Shown here: piece by piece, positions 58,061-64,000 of the stretch
Layout of the letters: each line of letters opens with the position of its first letter
How positions within the stretch are numbered: the stretch's first letter is position 1
Source of the DNA: Molossus alvarezi
Taxonomy: Eukaryota > Chordata > Mammalia > Chiroptera > Molossidae
Direction of reading: 5' to 3'
NCBI GenBank assembly: GCA_037176705.1
Contig: JBAWUJ010000056.1
Span: forward strand, 682,001 to 746,000
Length of the DNA: 64,000 nucleotides
The notes under the pieces: model-generated
Told to the model about the DNA's origin: nothing
The model's database searches: none
The model's input: the letters and a program-made list of their open reading frames with translations, nothing else
Translations under genes and position numbers: made by a program

Positions 58061-58390
58061 CATGGAAGGATCTGGAGATTATTATGCTAAGTGAAACAAG
58101 CCAAGGAGAGAAATATAAATATCACATGATGTCACTTATTTGTGGAATATAATAAACTAAACAAACTGCTGAACAAAATTAATCCAGAGACAGCGAGGTG
58201 GGGTACAATCTGACAAGCGCCAGAGGAGAGGGTTGTAAGGGGGAAGAGATAAACCACAGAACTTACATGCACATAGGCATGACCAATAAACATAGACAAC
58301 AAAGCTGGTGATGGCGTGGGGGAGAAGGGAATGAGGATGTCAATGGGGAATAAATAAGAAACATCTGTAACAAAAACAAATTAATAAATA

Positions 58391-59138
58391 AAAAAATTTT
58401 TTAAAGTTTACATGAAACTAAAAAGAACCTCAAATAGCCACAGCAATTTTTAAAGAGAATAATAATGTAAGAGGGATCACAATCCCAGATATCAGATTAT
58501 ACTGGAAAGCCATTGTAATCAAAACACCCAGTACTAGCAGAAGAAAAGGCATATGAATCAATGGAATAAAACAGAGAACACAGGAATTGACCCAAGACAT
58601 TATGTTGAGTTAATATTTGACAAAGGTGGCAAGAGCATACAATGTAGTAAAAAGAGCCTCTTTAATAAATGGTGTTCAGAAAATTGGACAGCTTCAAAAA
58701 AAATGAAACTAGTCCATCAACTTACACCATACACAAGAATAAACTCAAATTGGATAAAATACTTAATCTTGACTCCTGAATCCATAAATATCCTAAAAGA
58801 AAATGTAGACAATCAAATTTCAGATATCACACACAGCAGAAATTTTACTGATAAAATGCCTAAAGCAAGACAAAAAAAAAAATTGAACACATGGGACTAC
58901 ATAAAACTAAAACTTCTGGAAAGAAAAAAAAACAAACAAACATTAAAATGGAAAGGTTGCCCACTATATGGGAAAACATAATTACCAACAATACATCAGA
59001 TAAAAGGTCAATTTACAAAATATATAGATTACTCATACAAGTCAACAAAAGAAAGACAAAGAACCTAATTAAAAAGAATGGGCAGAGGACCTCTCCAAAT
59101 AGGACATACAAATGGCCAAGAGACATATGAAAAATGCC
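58391..59138 (+). mobile_element. Old L1 (L1-k), part 1
   Basis: ORF2 from the GTTTACATGAAACTAAAAAG block to the GACATATGAA block, with one open stretch of 142 codons (58553-58981). It is interrupted by L1-l. Confidence 0.8.
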
Positions 59139-59655
59139 AATCAGAAAGAATATATACACCCCCATGTTTGTAGCAGTACTATTTACAATAGCTAAGATCT
59201 GGAAACAGCCCAAATGTCCATCAGTAGACGAATGGATAAAAAAGCTGTGGTACATATACACAATGTAGTACTATGCAGCTGTATGAAAGAAAGATCTCTT
59301 ATCCTTTGAGATGACATGGAGGGATATGAAAAGTATGATCCTAAGCAAAACAAGCCAAACAGAGAAAGATAAGTATCATATAATCTCACTTATTTGTGGA
59401 ATATAATGACTATAACAGTCTGAGAATGGGGTAGTCACAGAGATGTGGAAGTGGGGTACAGACTGACAATCCCCAGAAGACAGGGTAGTGAGGGAGAGAT
59501 AAGCCACAGAACTTATATGCATGTGTACATGGACAATAAAGATAAACAACAAAGCTGGGGACAGTGTGGGGAGGGAGGGCGAGTGGGGAATCAGTGGGGG
59601 GGAAAGGTGAAACATCTGTAACAAAAATAAATTAATTAATTAAATTAAAAAAAAA
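59139..59655 (+). mobile_element. Short L1 insertion (L1-l) within L1-k
   Basis: The last 120 codons or so of ORF2, 3' UTR and A-rich tail. Putative 9-bp target duplication GAAAAATGC / GATAAATGC at the two edges (one mismatch); L1-k resumes in register after it. Confidence 0.75.
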
Positions 59656-60465
59656 GATAAATGCTTACCATCACTAATCATCAGAGAGATGCACATTAAA
59701 ATAACTATAAGGCATCACCTCACACCTGCCAGAATGGCTTTCATCAACCAATCATCAAACAAGTGTTGTCTAGGGTGTGGAGAAAAGGGGACTTTAGTAC
59801 ACTGCTGGTGGGAATGCAGACTGGTGCCGCCACTATGCAAAACAATATTGTGTTTCCTCAAATACCTTTAAAAAAATGAACTTTCATTTGACCCAGTGAT
59901 TCCACTTCTAGGAATATATCTTAGGAAGCCTGAAACACCAATCAGAAAGAATATGTGTACCACTATGTTCTTTAATAGCACTATTTACAATTGCTAATAT
60001 CTGGAAATAGCTCAAGTGTCCATTAATAGGTGTGTGGATAAAAATGCTGTAGTACATATACACAATAGAACAGGATGCAGCTGTAAGAAAAAAGATCTCT
60101 CACCCTTTGAGATGACATGGAGGGATGAAGAGAGTATTATGCTAAGCAAAATAAGCCAGTTAGAGATAGACACATATCACATGTTCTCAATTATTTGTAG
60201 AATACAGTGAACAAAATAAGCTAATAAACAAAATAGATTCAGAGACCCAGAAAGGAGTATGGTTCAGACTGACAAACCTCACAGAAGGGGCTGGGGGTAG
60301 AATGAGATAAACCAAAGAACTTATATGCATGCATGCATAACCAATGTTCATAGACAACAATGCTTGGGTGGGGGAAAGAAGGTGGAAGAGGGATGAGGGT
60401 GTCGGGGGGTAAAAATAGAAAAATCCAAACCAAATAAATCGATTAATAATAAGAAATTAAAGTGA
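59656..60465 (+). mobile_element. Old L1 (L1-k), part 2
   Basis: Resumes at the CATCACTAATCATCAGAG block, covers the zinc knuckle ([18 protein letters not shown]) and 3' UTR, and ends in an A-rich tail near 60440. Confidence 0.8.
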
Positions 60466-61496
60466 AAGAATGGAACAAATGTTTTTTTCAAGCAAAGGGA
60501 AAGGGAACAAAAGCTAGAGTAGGAATACTCATGTCATCTAAAATAGACTTCAAAATGATGACCATAACTATAGACAAGGAAGGCCACTAGATAGCATTAA
60601 AAGGATCTATTCAACAGGAAAATATAACATTGGTAAACATACATGCAGCCAACATAAAAGCACCAAAATATATTAAAAACTTCTGGAGAAATTTAAAGAA
60701 GAAACCAACAGCAATACAATAATAGAAGGGGGCTTCAGTACCCCACTGACATTACTGGATAGATCCTCTAGATGAAAAATTAACAAGAAAACAGAAACTT
60801 TAAATAAAGCACTAGATCTTCTGGCTGGTGTGTGCCAGTGGTTGAGCACCAGCCCCATGCACCAAGACGTAACTGGTTTGGTTCCTGGTCAGGACACATG
60901 CCCAGGTTCTGGGAAAAAACCCCAGTGGGGAGCATGCAGGATGAGGACAATAGATGTTCTTTCTTATTGATGTTACTATCTCTCTCTCCCTCTCCCTTCC
61001 TCTCTCTCTAAAAATCAATTAAAAAAATTTAAATGGTGCACTAGGTCAAATAGATTTAATAGATATCTACAGAGAATTACACACTGAAACTACAGAATAC
61101 ATATTCTTTTCAAGTGCACATGGGACAATACCAAAGATAGATCATATGTTAGAACACTATTTAAGTCTCTAAAAGTTCAAGAAGATTGAAATCATATCAA
61201 GCATCTTCTCAGATCACAATTAGAGAAGAGTATTCTAATAAACAAAATCAGAAATTAAAAAGAAGTAGCAACTGACACCACAGGAATACAATGGATTATT
61301 AAAATATACTATGAACAATCATACTTTGACAAATTGGACAATCTAGGCAAAATTGATAAAATTCTTTAATCACACAGTCTACCAAACTGAACAAGCAAGT
61401 GATAAAAAACTTGAACAGACCAATAACAACTCAGTAAATTGAAGATGTAATAAAAAATCTTCTAGCAAACAAGATCCCAAGCCTGAATGGCTTCAA
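60466..61496 (+). mobile_element. Old L1 (L1-m), left arm with deletion
   Basis: Begins in the ORF2 endonuclease domain. Near 61220 it jumps from the SDHN endonuclease motif to the RNE linker, so several hundred bases of ORF2 are deleted. It is interrupted at about 61497 by L1-n and contains a Ves SINE. Confidence 0.78.
60819..61037 (+). mobile_element. Ves-type SINE in L1-m
   Basis: Plus-strand head TTCTGGCTGGTGTGTGCCAG, body with TCTCTCTCTCCCTCTCCC and A-rich tail. Target duplication GCACTAGRTC lies at 60809-60818 and 61038-61047. Confidence 0.88.
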
Positions 61497-63262
61497 GATA
61501 CCTAGGAATAAACTTAACTAAAGAAATAAAGAACCTATTTGCAGAAAACTACAGGTCATTGAAAAAAGAAATAGAGGAAGCACATACCCTGTTCATGGAT
61601 TGGGAGAATTAACATCATTAAAATGTCCATATTACCCAAAGCAATCTATAGATTCAACGCAATCCCCATCAAAATACCAACGGCATACGTCACAGAATTA
61701 GAACAATTATTTCAAAAGTTCATATGGAACCAAAAAAGGCCTCGAATAGCCACAGCAATCTTGAAAAGGAAGAACAAAGTTGGAGGGATCACAATACCAG
61801 AGTTCAGGTTATACTACAAAGCCACTGTAATCAAAACAGCCTGGTACTGGCACAAGAACAGGCATATACACCAGTGGAACAGAACAGAGAACCCAGAAAT
61901 GGACCCAAGGCAATATGCTCAATTAATATTTGACAAAGGTGGCAAAAGCATACAGTGGAGTAAGGACAGCCTCTTTAATAAATGGTGCTGGGAAAATTGG
62001 ACAGCTACTTGCAGAGAAATGAAACTAGACAATCAACTTACACCCTACACCAAAATAAACTCAAAATGGATAAAAGACTTAAATGTAACTCATGAATCCA
62101 TAAAAATCCTAGAAGAGACTGTAGGCAACAAAATTTTAGACATCATACGCAGCAGAATTTTTACTGACACTTCACCTAAGGAAATAGAAACAAAGGAGAA
62201 AATGAACACATGGGACTACATCAAACTCAAAAGCTTCTGCACAACAAAAGATACAATCATCAAAACGGAAAGGCTACCCACTGAATGGGAGAGCATAATT
62301 GCCAATGATATATCAGACAAGGGGTTAATTTCCAATACATATAGAGTGTTCATACAACTCCACAAAAGGAAGACAAAGAATCCAATTAAAAAATGGGCAG
62401 AGGAACTGAATAGACACCTCTCCAAACAGAACATACAAATGGCTAAGAAACATATAAAGAAATGCTCATCATCACTAATCATCAGAGAGATGCAAACTAA
62501 AACAACAATGAGGTATCACCTCACACCTGTCAGAATGGCCGCCATCAACAAATCATCAAACAACACGTGTTGGTGAGGGTGTGGAGAAAAGGGGACTCTA
62601 GTACACTGCTGGTGGGACTGCAGACTGGTGCAGCCACTATGGAAAACAATATGGTGTTACCTCAAAAAATTAAAAATTGAACTTCCATTTGACCCAGTGA
62701 TCCCACTTCTAGGAATATACTCTAAGAAGCCTGAAACACCAACCAGAAAGAATACATATACCCCCATGTTTGTAGCAGCACTATTTACAATAGTTAAGAT
62801 CTGGAAACAGCCCAAGTGCCCATCAGTAGACGAATGGATAAAAAAATCTGTGGTACATATACACAATGGAGTACTATGCAGCTGTAAGAAAGAAAGACCT
62901 CTTATTCTTTGAGACTACATGGAGGGACCTGGAAAGTATCATCCTAAGTGAGACAAGCCAAACAGAGAAAGACAAGTTTCATGTGATCTCACATATTTGT
63001 GGAATATAATGAACATAACAGTCTGAGGAAGGGGATAGTCCCAGAGACGTGGAAATGGGATGCAGACTGACAATCCCCTAAATAGGGGGGTGGTGGGGAA
63101 GAGATAAACCACAGAACTTATATGCATGTATGCATGAACAGTGGACATGGACAACAAACTGGGGAACAGGCAGGGAGGGAGGGGGAGGGGGGAATCAGTG
63201 GGGGAAAAAGGAGAAACATCTGTAACAAAAATTAATTAATAAAAAAATATAAAAAATGTAAA
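61497..63262 (+). mobile_element. 5'-truncated L1 (L1-n)
   Basis: Starts at ATACCTAGGAATAAAC in ORF2 and runs to the 3' UTR and A-rich tail. A 317-codon frame (61623-62576) is open from the thumb region to the zinc knuckle and resumes after a break; fairly young. No clear target duplication, and about 25 bases of the host L1 appear lost at the site. Confidence 0.85.
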
Positions 63263-63274
63263 AAAAAAAAAAGA

Positions 63275-63875
63275 AGAATTAACACTGATTCTCCTCAAAA
63301 CATTCCACAAAATTTAAGAAGAAGGAATACTTCCAAACTCATTTTATGAGGCCAACAGAATTCTAATTGCAAAACCAGATAAGCACACTACAAAGAAAGA
63401 AAACTACCAGTCAATATCCCTGATAAACATAGAGGCCAAAATCCATAACAAAATATTACCAAATAGAATCCAGCAATTTATTAAAAAATTATTCCCCATG
63501 ACAGAGTGGTAGTCATCCCAGGGATGTAAGGCTGGTAATATATATGTAAATTATTAGAAGTGATACACCACATAAACAAAGTGAAAGATAAAAACTATAT
63601 GTTCATATCAATAGATGCTGAAAAAACATTTGACAAAATCCAGCACCTATTTTTGATAAAAATGCTCAGTAATGTGGCAAAAGAGGAACAATGTCTTGGC
63701 AAAATAAAGTGGAGATGAAAAAGATAAAGCAAATAACCTATATGCATATATGAATAACCAATAGACATAGACAACAATGCAGTTATGGAGGGGGGGGCAA
63801 GATCCAGTGGAGTGTGTCAATGGGGAAAAAGGGAGAAACATCTACAACAAAAATAAAATAATAAAGAAAATAATA
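63275..63875 (+). mobile_element. Old L1 (L1-m), right arm with deletion
   Basis: Continues L1-m in the RT domain ([20 protein letters not shown] frame, broken). Near 63708 it jumps to the 3' UTR (GCATATATGAATAACC), skipping about 2 kb of ORF2. It ends in an A-rich tail at about 63875. Confidence 0.78.
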
Positions 63876-64000
63876 AAAAGCCCTTCACTCCTGAACTCAT
63901 TCAACACATGTGTGCTGTCTACTCCTCTGTGGCACTTGCTGGACATGGTTTTTATGGCAGGACCTTCAGTAGTTACCTTGGAGATGCTGAGACTAGATGG
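63876..64000. other. Flank without recognised feature
   Basis: Nonrepetitive by eye, and too short to judge. Confidence 0.4.

Larger units (their letters stand above)
51467..58390 (+). mobile_element. Older L1 with long 5' region (L1-j)
   Basis: Carries an unusually long 5' region (about 1.9 kb before ORF1), ORF1, ORF2 with many stops, 3' UTR and an A-rich tail. The subfamily is close to the full-length L1 in coding sequence, but the copy is older. The 5' limit is placed at AAAAGATGGCAGCAGGGAGG, a YY1-like start; no target duplication was identified with confidence. Confidence 0.8.

Overview
The window is mammalian nuclear DNA, almost certainly from a bat. It carries many copies of a tRNA-derived SINE with the Ves-type layout (tRNA-like head reading 'ccctggcYggtttggctcagyggtta', CT-rich body, A-rich tail), a family known from yangochiropteran bats. 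It also holds mammalian L1, a half-L1 (HAL1) and gammaretrovirus-like endogenous retroviruses. I found no intact host gene and no convincing host exon. The family and species calls rest on recognition, not on a database search.

Left part (1-13.7 kb, elements reading on the minus strand). ERV-1 (1-7351) has a 444-bp 5' LTR, a Thr-type primer-binding site, gag, pol and env; its env TM and 3' LTR lie beyond position 1. It sits inside the env of a second, more decayed gammaretroviral provirus, ERV-2 (7352-about 10495). ERV-2 is cut off in reverse transcriptase and abuts an old L1, which itself holds a 5'-inverted L1 with an 11-bp target duplication. A Ves SINE with a 14-bp duplication lies in ERV-2.

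Middle (13.7-35.2 kb). About 1.8 kb of low-information sequence leads into a pyrimidine-rich minisatellite. It occupies 15.5-16.0 kb and 20.2-28.6 kb, with a period of about 34-36 bp and a CCATGGA core. The gap is filled by an LTR, three L1 3' pieces and a SINE. Next come 6.6 kb of mostly unassigned sequence with a second LTR of the same family plus its primer-binding site (32.2 kb) and old SINEs.

Right part (35.2-63.9 kb) is nearly solid L1, nested to three levels. Its landmarks are a complete HAL1-like element on the minus strand (38618-40892, 14-bp duplication, ORF1 open except for one in-frame TAG), a young full-length L1 (42694-48513, 15-bp duplication, long open ORF2 part of 847 codons), a near-identical truncated sister (41641-42575, 16-bp duplication), and an older L1 with an extended, internally repeated 5' region (51467-58390).

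Nothing here works as an operon. The logic is a time series of insertions: old L1s and ERV-2 first, then ERV-1, HAL1, SINEs and the young L1s. Target duplications and interrupted reading frames fix much of the order. Every retroviral and L1 coding region seen has at least one break, so none is expected to encode a complete protein set.
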